Of a stretch of DNA of 33,215 nucleotides, positions 24,747 to 31,693 are shown piece by piece. The position numbers and the translations under genes were made by a program. The stretch covers positions 1-33,215 of the forward strand of contig DATLAK010000168.1 of the NCBI GenBank assembly GCA_035527535.1, in the 5' to 3' direction. The DNA comes from Armatimonadota bacterium. Its GTDB lineage: Bacteria > Armatimonadota > Hebobacteria > GCA-020354555 > CP070648. Within the stretch, counting starts at the first letter, position 1. Every line of letters begins with the position of its first letter. Under the pieces are notes generated by a model, which did not search any database, had not been told where the DNA came from, and was given only the letters and a program-made list of their open reading frames with translations.

Positions 24747-25059
24747 CGCTCGCGCAAGTGTCATTCCGAGGGAGCGTAGACGCAATCGGGTACGCGCAGC
24801 CGGTTAGCTTCGTAGCCCCGCTTGTGTTCTCGGCTTAGCCTGCCATTCTGACCCTAAAGACCTCGCACGATCCTATGCCTGAACATAGCATCGAGCCCTG
24901 AACATCACCGCTACGCGCCTCGACATCACCGGGGCCGTTCTGATGGTGTCCCGCCCGCCCACCCTAGCGGACTCCTCCAATCACGACCCAACGCCACTAC
25001 CTTCCCCTTCTCTTTGCCAACCCCTGATCTCACTGCGGGTGCTCAGGCACGCGACGTTC

Positions 25060-26397
25060 TCACGCACCACCAAGAGTCAAAGCATACTGGTGGCGAGGCG
25101 TCCCATTGCGGTCGTACTGGTACAGGTGCACTGGAGGATTCATCCTCGGGTTAACTTGTTGACCCACCACGACGGCGCCGCCTGTCGGGCCTGCATAGAA
25201 AAGGTGGATTCCTCGGCAATTGGGAAAAGCGTTCTCAAGCGCAGCGAGAACGCCTCGCAATTGCCGCCCGAGGTTCGTAAGCTGGTCGCGTCGACGAAGC
25301 CAGTGCACCGACGGTTCTCGACATGCCAAGTCAACCTCGCATTTCGCACCCGGAACGACTACCCTCGTATCCGCCGGTCGAACCCTCGCACTTAGAGATA
25401 CACGCACCACGACATCCACCTCGTCACCAACACCCCCTGCCGGAACTCCACTTAGCGTCAGTTCATCATCATCGCATGCACAGGCGTCCTCCGCCCAGGA
25501 CCAGGATTGTCGATCTCGGTCAAACTGAAAGCAGTCCACGGCTATCCGGTCCGATAGTATGAACCCCAGGTGAATTGCGAGCGGTATCGGTGCAAGGCTG
25601 AAGACGGCAAGCCGTGGAACAGCGTTCCGGAGTCGAGCAACCGCCTGCCTGAGCAAGCCTTCCTGCCACCTCGCCTCAGCGGCCCAAGGGAGCGCGCCCA
25701 ACTCTGTCCGGACAATCAGTGGCTCCCCAAAGGCATGGACTGCTCCCAGTGCCGCTCTGGCGGATTGCACGTCAATAGGGGACAGCACGTCATGGACTAG
25801 CATCCAGCACGAACCCTGCAACGCGCCCACATTCCCTCCCGTCGCCCCATCCCGCTGCCCTTCACCAGTCATCTCCACCGGGGGAACACCAAGAAGCTCG
25901 GCCCTCTCTTGGGCGGAGAGCCCACACGCCATCTGCCACAGAGCTTCATTGTCCAGATGCTCGATCTGAATGCTGGCATATTCCTTCCGCTTGCCAAGAA
26001 GTGCTCTCGGCACCTCGGGAGGCAGGCCACGCCTTGAGTTATAGACGAAGATCCACTTTTTGAGATGATTGCCCCAGTACTCAACGGCCCCGCCCAAGTC
26101 CTCGTCGATCTTTGCAACCAGCCTCGCCTGCGACAACTTGTCAGGAGAATAAACCTGGTATATGACACCATTTCCGAACAGAAGCCCATCGCATTTCCCG
26201 TCACCCATCCTCCCATAGCTTGTGACAGCCATGAACTCAGGCTCTGTCCCCTTCAGGATCCTCTCGAACAGGCGCTGAAACTCCGTGGCGGTGCACTCGT
26301 GGCACAACAGCCTGAAGCGCAACCACTGATGCGCCAGAACCGGGCCATAGTTGCCTTCGGCACTCACTTCCGGCGAAGCCTCTGCACCATCTGCCAT
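25060..26397 (-). CDS. CBASS effector: nuclease-like domain fused to SAVED domain
   Basis: A 445-residue two-part protein at the end of the CD-NTase operon. The C-terminal half (about 185-445) matches the SAVED cyclic-oligonucleotide sensor. It has IPLAIHLGFILSDRI, VDVVVRVSLSARV and the hallmark GIHLFYAGPTGGAVVVGQ followed by VHLYQYDRN and YALTLG. The N-terminal ~170 residues look like a restriction-endonuclease-type fold: FQRLFERIL (Glu45), GDGKCDGLLFG (Asp70) and IYQVYSP (Gln81), giving a D...Q-x-Y where PD-(D/E)xK enzymes have E-x-K. This organisation parallels Cap4 (nuclease-SAVED), in which signal binding triggers DNA cleavage. The nuclease is not of the DUF4297 or HNH type that I recognise. 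ATG 26397 is used; GTG 26406 is also possible. It starts 20 bases after the 117-aa gene. Confidence 0.82.
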   Translation of the reverse strand: MADGAEASPEVSAEGNYGPVLAHQWLRFRLLCHECTATEFQRLFERILKGTEPEFMAVTSYGRMGDGKCDGLLFGNGVIYQVYSPDKLSQARLVAKIDEDLGGAVEYWGNHLKKWIFVYNSRRGLPPEVPRALLGKRKEYASIQIEHLDNEALWQMACGLSAQERAELLGVPPVEMTGEGQRDGATGGNVGALQGSCWMLVHDVLSPIDVQSARAALGAVHAFGEPLIVRTELGALPWAAEARWQEGLLRQAVARLRNAVPRLAVFSLAPIPLAIHLGFILSDRIAVDCFQFDRDRQSWSWAEDACACDDDELTLSGVPAGGVGDEVDVVVRVSLSARVRPADTRVVVPGAKCEVDLACREPSVHWLRRRDQLTNLGRQLRGVLAALENAFPNCRGIHLFYAGPTGGAVVVGQQVNPRMNPPVHLYQYDRNGTPRHQYALTLGGA

Positions 26398-26417
26398 ATC
26401 TCGCACCGTCGCTGCTA

Positions 26418-26771
26418 CTACTCTCTGTACTCTCCCCGCGCGTCTCTCAATATGCTGCCCCTTCTCCCCGTTCTCTTCTTAGCAATGATGTACGTACCCC
26501 GCTCAGTTCGCCGAAACGTCAGATGGCCAGAGTACTCACCACTTGATCGCAGAGCCTGAACGAGCTGATCGTATTTCGCCAGGACGTGTGCAGAGGGGCG
26601 CCTGCTATCCCGATCCTCGCGAACGCACCGATCGATGTCGGCAACGTATGCCTCGATCTGTTCAACCCGCGTCCGAAGCTCATCTCGTTGCTGCAAATCA
26701 TGCACCGAACAGAGAGCTTGTGTGACCGACGACACCAGCTGCAACCCCGCCAAGATCGACTCTACGAGCAT
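26418..26771 (-). CDS. 117-aa operon protein with ILRD-x-RGEY C-terminal tail
   Basis: No family recognised. It has a hydrophobic helix at the N-terminus (about residues 3-22, possibly amphipathic rather than membrane-spanning), a helical charged middle (about 25-75) and a short beta-like segment (HLTFRRTERGTYIIAKK). It ends with a basic tail, RTGRRGSILRDARGEYRE. The tail repeats that of the 58-aa protein encoded earlier in the same operon (GRTPTILRDPKGEY plus AQIA), with ten identical positions across the matching 16. ATG 26771 overlaps the JAMM peptidase gene by 10 bases. In an operon with E1, E2 and a JAMM peptidase, such a tail could be a conjugation or processing signal, with cleavage after Gly113 imagined. 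It could instead be a docking motif. Confidence 0.75.
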   Translation of the reverse strand: MLVESILAGLQLVSSVTQALCSVHDLQQRDELRTRVEQIEAYVADIDRCVREDRDSRRPSAHVLAKYDQLVQALRSSGEYSGHLTFRRTERGTYIIAKKRTGRRGSILRDARGEYRE

Positions 26772-27802
26772 GTTGGACCATCTCCGCTCGCCTCAGACTT
26801 GTCCCTCGACTTCTTGTCCTCGCTGACATCTTCACAGCATCGCGCACTACTCTGCCTGGCATACTGTCGCGCTCTATCCACCAACTCTTCGACGAGGCTG
26901 AACCTAGCCGTATCCAACGGGATCACTTCACTAACAAGAAGCTGGTCCCCGAGGAAAAGCGTCAACCTCGCACACAACCGCTCATCTCCCTCGCCCGGAT
27001 GCTCGTACTGCAATCCCACCGTCTCAGCACCACCAGGCCGCCACCTCCACATGATTGCCCCCGTCTTCAGGTCGCGCGTCGTCGTGACGCCAGGGAACAT
27101 GCGTTGCAGCCACTTCTGATCCTCGCTACGCAGGTGCCTCAACGGATCCGGTGTCTCACCTACAGACCCGAACCCCGGTCCAATCTGGCGAATCACCCGC
27201 TTCCTTGACATCCCCCGGACGCCAGTTGATGCTTTCTCTAGCAACCGTAGAATGGGCTCCAATGCATATTCGTGCCTGGTATGCCTGACCCGCCCACGTT
27301 CCACTTGCAGGCACTGATGCGAACCACGCACAAACAGATAATACGCTGCGTCCAACTTCCTGCCATTGATATTCCTAATCAACAACGCAAGGAAAGCATC
27401 CCCGTCGTACCGGGGATCATTCACCGTCTCTACGTAGTTCCGTTCATCGCCGGAACTAAGTTCCGACAATCCATTGCAGTGGTGGCTGTGCCAAGAGCCA
27501 ATGTAACGAATGCCTGGGTCCAGCGTCTGGACCAGTTCCAGCAACGAATCCTGATATATCCCGTCAGGAACCAGGTGCCCCGCTGAACGGTCGCCCCCAG
27601 GCCCCGAGTCAATGAAGCTCTCAACCTTGATCACGGTTGAATTCCGATCTCGGGTGATCCGACCAAGCAGTTTCCCTCCCTCCTCCACGTCAGAGCCCAT
27701 CACTGTGTGTGCAATTCGCCTGATCACAACTGATGCGACCTCCACTGACACAGACAAAGGCCCATCCCCTTGTCGAAGCACACGTGGTACCCACTCAAAC
27801 AC
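26762..27802 (-). CDS. JAMM/JAB-family isopeptidase with long C-terminal extension
   Basis: A 346-residue protein. The N-terminal ~150 residues are a Mov34/JAB metalloprotease domain with Glu40/Glu41 in the upstream EEGGKLLG position. The zinc motif H105-x-H107...S116-x-x-D119 (WHSHHCNGLSELSSGD) has eight residues between His and Ser instead of seven. In type II CBASS the equivalent peptidase (Cap3) removes E1/E2-made conjugates, but it is about half this length. The remaining ~200 residues are unassigned; they include an EDQKWLQRMFPG stretch reminiscent of KLARFFPG in the E2 encoded upstream. GTG 27802 is chosen because GGGGAGA lies six bases upstream; it overlaps the end of the E1 gene by eight bases. 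Confidence 0.85.
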   Translation of the reverse strand: MFEWVPRVLRQGDGPLSVSVEVASVVIRRIAHTVMGSDVEEGGKLLGRITRDRNSTVIKVESFIDSGPGGDRSAGHLVPDGIYQDSLLELVQTLDPGIRYIGSWHSHHCNGLSELSSGDERNYVETVNDPRYDGDAFLALLIRNINGRKLDAAYYLFVRGSHQCLQVERGRVRHTRHEYALEPILRLLEKASTGVRGMSRKRVIRQIGPGFGSVGETPDPLRHLRSEDQKWLQRMFPGVTTTRDLKTGAIMWRWRPGGAETVGLQYEHPGEGDERLCARLTLFLGDQLLVSEVIPLDTARFSLVEELVDRARQYARQSSARCCEDVSEDKKSRDKSEASGDGPTCS

Positions 27803-28655
27803 TGCTCGTCTCCCCTGGCATCCCTTGTCCACCGCAGCAGCACTCTTTCTGCGGCTTGAGCCTCATCTGTTTAGCCTCGAAATGGCTTCTGAATATCTTC
27901 CTCGCGGGTCGGTTCGCAAAGATCACCCAGTTCGCCCTCAGCCTCGGCACCGCAGTCTTCAAGTTCCTGCATAGGACTGACAGCGCCATCCTTGCCTGAA
28001 TCATAGCGATCATCTGAATATCGATGGACAATCCAGATGCCCGGAACTCGCGCTCCCCAAGTCCGTAGATTCTCTCCCGCTCTTCCTCCGTTAGTCCTAG
28101 CGCATCGTCGCTCAGGTCGATGCCACTTTTCAGCGCGAACAGTTGAAGACAACGGTAGCATCCGGTTTCCCCCGGAATGTACGCATACACCTCGCCCCCG
28201 ATTCCCGTCCTAAATACCGAAGCAGTCACGAAGGGCACGCCGATCTCCACACACTTGTCACTAACATATTCCCGCACGCTCTTCCGGTCGGGACAGGACA
28301 GAACCAGATCGGATTCCTTCATCGACTCTACGAACTCTGGAACTTGCATCACATCAGAGGCATATGACCGAACCTCCGCCGACGGGTTCCTGTCCAGAAT
28401 CCACTCCTTCTGGACGTCCACCTTCTGCCGCCCTACATCCCTTCTGAGCCGAGGATGCTTCACGAGATTCACGCTCTCGAGCGTGTCTGGATCATACAGA
28501 TCCCATCGTCTAATCCCGTTCATCGTCAAGTGATCGCATACCGGCGCCCCACCACTGCCCAGCCCGACCATCGTAACCCTCACATTCTCGAATTGCTTCG
28601 GGTTCAGCAGGTACTCAGTCCTACTGAAGTCGAGCGCTGGCCCACCATCGTTCAT
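27795..28655 (-). CDS. E1/ThiF-like adenylyltransferase
   Basis: A 286-residue ThiF/MoeB/E1-type protein that would adenylate the C-terminus of a modifier protein. It shows the nucleotide loop GLGSGGAP (31-38), the Asp-containing strand WDLYDPDTLESVNLVKHPR, the GRQKVD stretch (about 75-80), LVLSCPDRKSVREYV, and Cys166/Cys169 plus Cys272-274, probably the zinc pairs. In type II CBASS Cap2 the E1 and E2 domains are usually fused; here the E1 stands alone, next to a separate E2. The start ATG 28655 forms an ATGA overlap with the E2 stop and has GGAAGGA nine bases upstream. A longer frame to 28703 would run inside the E2 gene. The catalytic cysteine used for transfer is not obvious. Confidence 0.87.
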   Translation of the reverse strand: MNDGGPALDFSRTEYLLNPKQFENVRVTMVGLGSGGAPVCDHLTMNGIRRWDLYDPDTLESVNLVKHPRLRRDVGRQKVDVQKEWILDRNPSAEVRSYASDVMQVPEFVESMKESDLVLSCPDRKSVREYVSDKCVEIGVPFVTASVFRTGIGGEVYAYIPGETGCYRCLQLFALKSGIDLSDDALGLTEEERERIYGLGEREFRASGLSIDIQMIAMIQARMALSVLCRNLKTAVPRLRANWVIFANRPARKIFRSHFEAKQMRLKPQKECCCGGQGMPGETSSV

Positions 28656-29083
28656 CGGTGTTGGTCCTTCCCCGGCCAGCGCGTCCTCCCGCTCAATATC
28701 CATTTATCGTACTTGTTGAGCCATATCGCCGTCTTGGCAACAAGGAAGGCCAGCGAAAGTGACGTTGACCACTGCTCGCTCTTCATGACGCAAATGTTCC
28801 CGTTCTGGTAAACATGGGGACACCCTGCGGCTACCGTCGTACGTGGAAGTCGGATGCGCGGCAGGTCGTACGGGTAGTTCTCGCCAATCTCGATGCTGAT
28901 GTAATATGAATTGCCGTAGCTGGTCGACAGATGGCCCTGTGCCGATGTAACCCGGCCGTTGCTCCCATACAGCTTGATACCAGGAAAGAAACGCGCCAGT
29001 TTCTCCTGCTCAACCGCCATTCTGCTTCCGAGCAGGTCTGTCCCAGCGAAAATGATCTCCCGATTTGCCTCAAATCCTGCCAT
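28652..29083 (-). CDS. Stand-alone E2-like conjugating enzyme
   Basis: A 143-residue bacterial E2-fold protein. The central strands and Pro-rich turn are seen in ISIEIGENYPYDLPRIRLP (about 62-80). The active-site stretch CPHVYQNGNICVMKSEQW supplies the probable catalytic Cys98 in place of the eukaryotic HPN...C. The C-terminal helix AFLVAKTAIWLNKYDKWILSGRTRWPG is typical of the E2 associated with CD-NTase systems. It would take an activated modifier or CD-NTase C-terminus from the E1 and transfer it to a target. ATG 29083 shares its first base with the stop of the 58-aa gene (TGATG), and the 3' end overlaps the E1 start, so all three are translationally coupled. Confidence 0.87.
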   Translation of the reverse strand: MAGFEANREIIFAGTDLLGSRMAVEQEKLARFFPGIKLYGSNGRVTSAQGHLSTSYGNSYYISIEIGENYPYDLPRIRLPRTTVAAGCPHVYQNGNICVMKSEQWSTSLSLAFLVAKTAIWLNKYDKWILSGRTRWPGKDQHR

Positions 29084-29259
29084 CACGCTATCTGCGCATA
29101 CTCCCCTTTGGGGTCTCGCAGAATGGTAGGTGTCCTGCCTGCCCTTCGAGGCGCCTCTCCGGGTTTGTGCACATTCCCATCCTCGTCGATCTCTACGAGT
29201 TCCTCGCAGTTCTCTTGGTCCTCGAATGCCTCGTCTGTCCTTCTTGCATCAGCGGTCAT
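29083..29259 (-). CDS. 58-aa acidic protein with ILRD-x-KGEY C-terminal tail
   Basis: A small, probably disordered protein. The first ~30 residues are strongly acidic (AFEDQENCEELVEIDEDG) and the end is basic (APRRAGRTPTILRDPKGEYAQIA, quoted in part). Size and composition recall Pup, though there is no sequence match and no terminal GGQ/GGE. The tail is shared with the 117-aa protein of the same operon. ATG 29259 is chosen because AGAGGAG lies nine bases upstream; the frame extends further but only from a TTG. Its stop overlaps the E2 start. It is a candidate modifier or dedicated substrate of the neighbouring E1-E2, with Gly52 a possible site exposed by the JAMM peptidase; this is inference. 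Confidence 0.72.
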   Translation of the reverse strand: MTADARRTDEAFEDQENCEELVEIDEDGNVHKPGEAPRRAGRTPTILRDPKGEYAQIA

Positions 29260-29350
29260 CTCGCACATCTCCTCTCGTCTTTGTCCATGCAATCGTCCGC
29301 GTCATTCACCTCGCTCCGACCCGACGCGCTCTCATGGCGATGACATCGCC

Positions 29351-30304
29351 CTACTGGCCTACCTCGCGAGGGAAGTAAGAATCACCCAGCAGGCACTTCC
29401 ACGCTTTGATGGCGCTCTCCTCATCGCCAGCCGCGTTGGCCTCCGCTGCCACCTCATGCCACTGCTTCCCGGCCTCATGAAACCGGCGATAGGCACTCCG
29501 GGTCCACTCGTTCCCGGAGAAAACCAGCTTCTCCCCGCACGGAGTCCGCAATCCGGAACTCCCCGCCTTCTCCGCATCGAACCCCGCAATCGCACGAAGC
29601 ACCTGCTCAATGCACTCGCCCGTGCTTCCCGCGTACACGGAGCCCCTCAGCGCATACAGCAGGCATTCGAGATGGAAGGACGCCGCGTTGCTCATACCAT
29701 CCTCCAGTCTCGTTGCGCGCAGATGCTTGAGGACCTTGACCATTGGAATGAACGACCCGTCCGTCTGATCGTTCTTCTCGGACAATAGCCGCTGATGTTC
29801 CCTGGCATACGTTTGCGTCCATTCGCCGCCATCCGCCCCAGCAGCCTCCGGGTCGAAAACCCAGAACGGTTCATGCTCAAAACGGGCGCCAGGTTTTCTC
29901 AGCGCTGGCAACACCTCCACCTTCACAGACGCCAACTCTACCTTAACACACATGCTCTGCTCATCATAACGGATCTTGTCCGTGTACCTACTGTCTGCCG
30001 CAATGCTATCCGCCACCATCACGAAGATTTGGTCGCGTGTCTCTCGGTTGGCCGTTGTCTTGTAGGAGACACTGCAAAGAGCCACAATGTCCACGTCGTT
30101 AATGGTATGTATCGCTGTGTGCCGTCGGTAGGAACCCTGGATGAAACATCTCACCCTGAGGTCACCCGCAGGGCCGTCCACATCCTCAATGAGTGATCGA
30201 ATCGTCGACTGTGCGCTCAACGCTCGGCGCACGTACGTAGGAGAGGGGTTGAGCCTTCTGAAGAAAGCGTCGAAGTTGTCTGTAAGCTTGTGAACAGCAG
30301 CCAT
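29351..30304 (-). CDS. CD-NTase (cGAS/DncV-like nucleotidyltransferase)
   Basis: A 317-residue SMODS-type nucleotidyltransferase, the signal-making enzyme of CBASS. The active site is visible: GSY (57-59) in FIQGSYRRHTAIH, the metal pair Asp70/Asp72 in NDVDIVAL, and a third acidic residue, Glu130, in VKVEVLPAL, where Asp is more usual. The helical C-terminal half ends ...LLGDSYFPREVGQ. In type II CBASS the CD-NTase C-terminus is attached to targets by the E1/E2 protein, and it generally ends in Gly or Ala; here Gln follows Gly. The frame extends to 30367, but that start lies inside the -35 box. ATG 30304 is preferred, ATG 30325 being possible if the message is nearly leaderless. It is the first gene of the seven-gene operon. 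Confidence 0.88.
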   Translation of the reverse strand: MAAVHKLTDNFDAFFRRLNPSPTYVRRALSAQSTIRSLIEDVDGPAGDLRVRCFIQGSYRRHTAIHTINDVDIVALCSVSYKTTANRETRDQIFVMVADSIAADSRYTDKIRYDEQSMCVKVELASVKVEVLPALRKPGARFEHEPFWVFDPEAAGADGGEWTQTYAREHQRLLSEKNDQTDGSFIPMVKVLKHLRATRLEDGMSNAASFHLECLLYALRGSVYAGSTGECIEQVLRAIAGFDAEKAGSSGLRTPCGEKLVFSGNEWTRSAYRRFHEAGKQWHEVAAEANAAGDEESAIKAWKCLLGDSYFPREVGQ

Positions 30305-30338
30305 AATCGCCCCCAAGGCGCCCATCACTTCACATGGT

Positions 30339-30367
30339 ATTCTACCTACCTGCACTCTCCTTGTCAA
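30339..30367 (-). promoter_or_regulatory. Sigma70-type promoter of the CBASS-like operon
   Basis: Minus strand: consensus TTGACA (30367-30362), 17-base spacer, TAGAAT (30344-30339). Transcription would begin near 30332, about 28 bases before the preferred CD-NTase start. This argues against the longer CD-NTase reading frame. No operator repeat is evident nearby. Confidence 0.75.
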
Positions 30368-30462
30368 CCAAGCTCAATGCTTGCTCGCCTCGTACCCGCT
30401 TGCCCCCTTGCATCTGTCAGCAGGGCCCTGCGCATGCCGTGACGAAGATCCCAATCCAGACC

Positions 30463-31422
30463 ATGCCACGCCAACCCGCTTCTCCTGACGACCTTTCCCC
30501 GCTTGAGCGCTTCCTCGTCGCCTACGGTGCTGCCTTGCCGTTTCTCCCGCAGCTACGCCCAATCGTGGCAGCCGTCAGGCAGGCTCACGAGATCGACCCA
30601 CCTTTTGACGGCGAGAGCCTCGACTACAACCTGAAGCACTTCCCACCCGAGACTCTGGAGCCAGAGGTTCTCGAAGCCCTGTTGCAGGTCGAGTGGCCTG
30701 AAGACGTCGGCTTCCTCAATTACCTCTGCCGACCTCAGCTCATCAAGGCCGCCCTTGACGACCTGCCCGAACCGGATCTTGAGTCGGAAGACCCTCCCTT
30801 CGACCCGCAGACCGCAGCCGACCTTGTCAAGCGCTTCGATTCCATCATCATGCCGGCCATCCTACACGCCACTGGCCTTGGCGCCGCCTTCCTACAGGTG
30901 TTCGCCCGGACACTTGCCCGGTACATCGTCGTCGGTCCCATGGAACTGCCCCAACCCATCCCCAACCCGCTAATGCAGCGAGTCATTATTGCACCCGTCC
31001 GCGGCGAGACGCTTGTGATCGCCATTGTCAACCGAGCCGGCGACCCGAAGAAGACCGCCAAGGAATTCGTCAAAGCCCATCACCGTCTCTTCAAACGCAC
31101 CGCGCGCACGCGCGTCGGCCCCGAGTTTGAGCGCGACGCCTGGGTTTGGGCCACCTACGAGGGCCTCAAAGCGGAAGAGGCGGAAAACCTACGCCGCGCC
31201 GAGATCATGGGCGAGCCACACACTGACATAGGCGTGTACGCCCGCATCGCCGACCTCTACTTCGAGCTCTACCCCAACAAGGCCCACGGTGCGCCCGATT
31301 CCCCCGAGCGCGACCGGCATATCGAAAACCTCATTCCTACGCTGCGCAAGGCCCGGCAGCGCTTCCAAGAACGGTTCTTCGAAGCGCCCGAGGAGCCGCA
31401 AGCGCCTCCCGACCCCGCGTGA
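30463..31422 (+). CDS. Uncharacterised protein of the mobile region
   Basis: A 319-residue soluble, acidic protein that I cannot assign to a family. It is helical at the start (SPLERFLVAYGAALPFLPQLRPIVAAVRQAHE). Its middle has a hydrophobic segment (IMPAILHATGLGAAFLQVFARTLARYIVVG), followed by a beta-like stretch and a long C-terminal helical region with a Pro/Glu-rich tail. It is divergent from the CBASS-like operon and precedes a phage-type replication gene and a serine recombinase, so it probably belongs to the same mobile element. ATG 30463 is chosen over the open frame upstream because that portion overlaps the divergent promoter and is compositionally different; GTG 30439 is an alternative. 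Confidence 0.6.
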   Translation: MPRQPASPDDLSPLERFLVAYGAALPFLPQLRPIVAAVRQAHEIDPPFDGESLDYNLKHFPPETLEPEVLEALLQVEWPEDVGFLNYLCRPQLIKAALDDLPEPDLESEDPPFDPQTAADLVKRFDSIIMPAILHATGLGAAFLQVFARTLARYIVVGPMELPQPIPNPLMQRVIIAPVRGETLVIAIVNRAGDPKKTAKEFVKAHHRLFKRTARTRVGPEFERDAWVWATYEGLKAEEAENLRRAEIMGEPHTDIGVYARIADLYFELYPNKAHGAPDSPERDRHIENLIPTLRKARQRFQERFFEAPEEPQAPPDPA

Positions 31423-31510
31423 CAGATAAGAATCCTTAACTGTCACGACCCCCGCTCGCCCCACCGGTATAGTGCTTCCAACGCTAATCGACAGCGTGCA
31501 CGAGTAGCCG

Positions 31511-31693
31511 GTGGCAATGGGCAAAGACTTCGAGCTGAACTACGAGCCAGTACCCGCGGACGACGCACAGGAGCGCCTGTCCCGCGCCCTGGACATCCTG
31601 CTTGCCGCCGGCCAACGTGCACGCCTCGCAAACAAGGGGGAGCAGGTTGATCGACACGGTTCAGCTGAAGTTCCGCAGGATTCCGACGACTGA
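31511..31693 (+). CDS. Small conserved-looking ORF ahead of the replication gene
   Basis: A 60-residue ORF (GTG 31511, or ATG 31517) that begins MGKDFELNYEPVPADDAQERLSRALDILLAAGQ (quoted in part) and then becomes low in structure. The first 40 residues look like a genuine small acidic-helical protein; the last 15 overlap the replication gene in another frame. Small proteins of this kind often precede replication or recombination genes in integrative elements. Function unknown. Confidence 0.5.
   Translation: MAMGKDFELNYEPVPADDAQERLSRALDILLAAGQRARLANKGEQVDRHGSAEVPQDSDD

Noticed and set aside
24747-25059. Gene or terminator between cysC and the effector gene
   Set aside because: The 313 bases hold only a degenerate TCATTCCGAG repeat and no ORF with family resemblance; no stem followed by a U-tract was found.
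30305-30367. Longer CD-NTase beginning at TTG 30367
   Set aside because: That codon is part of the consensus -35 box of the operon promoter, so it would lie outside the transcript.
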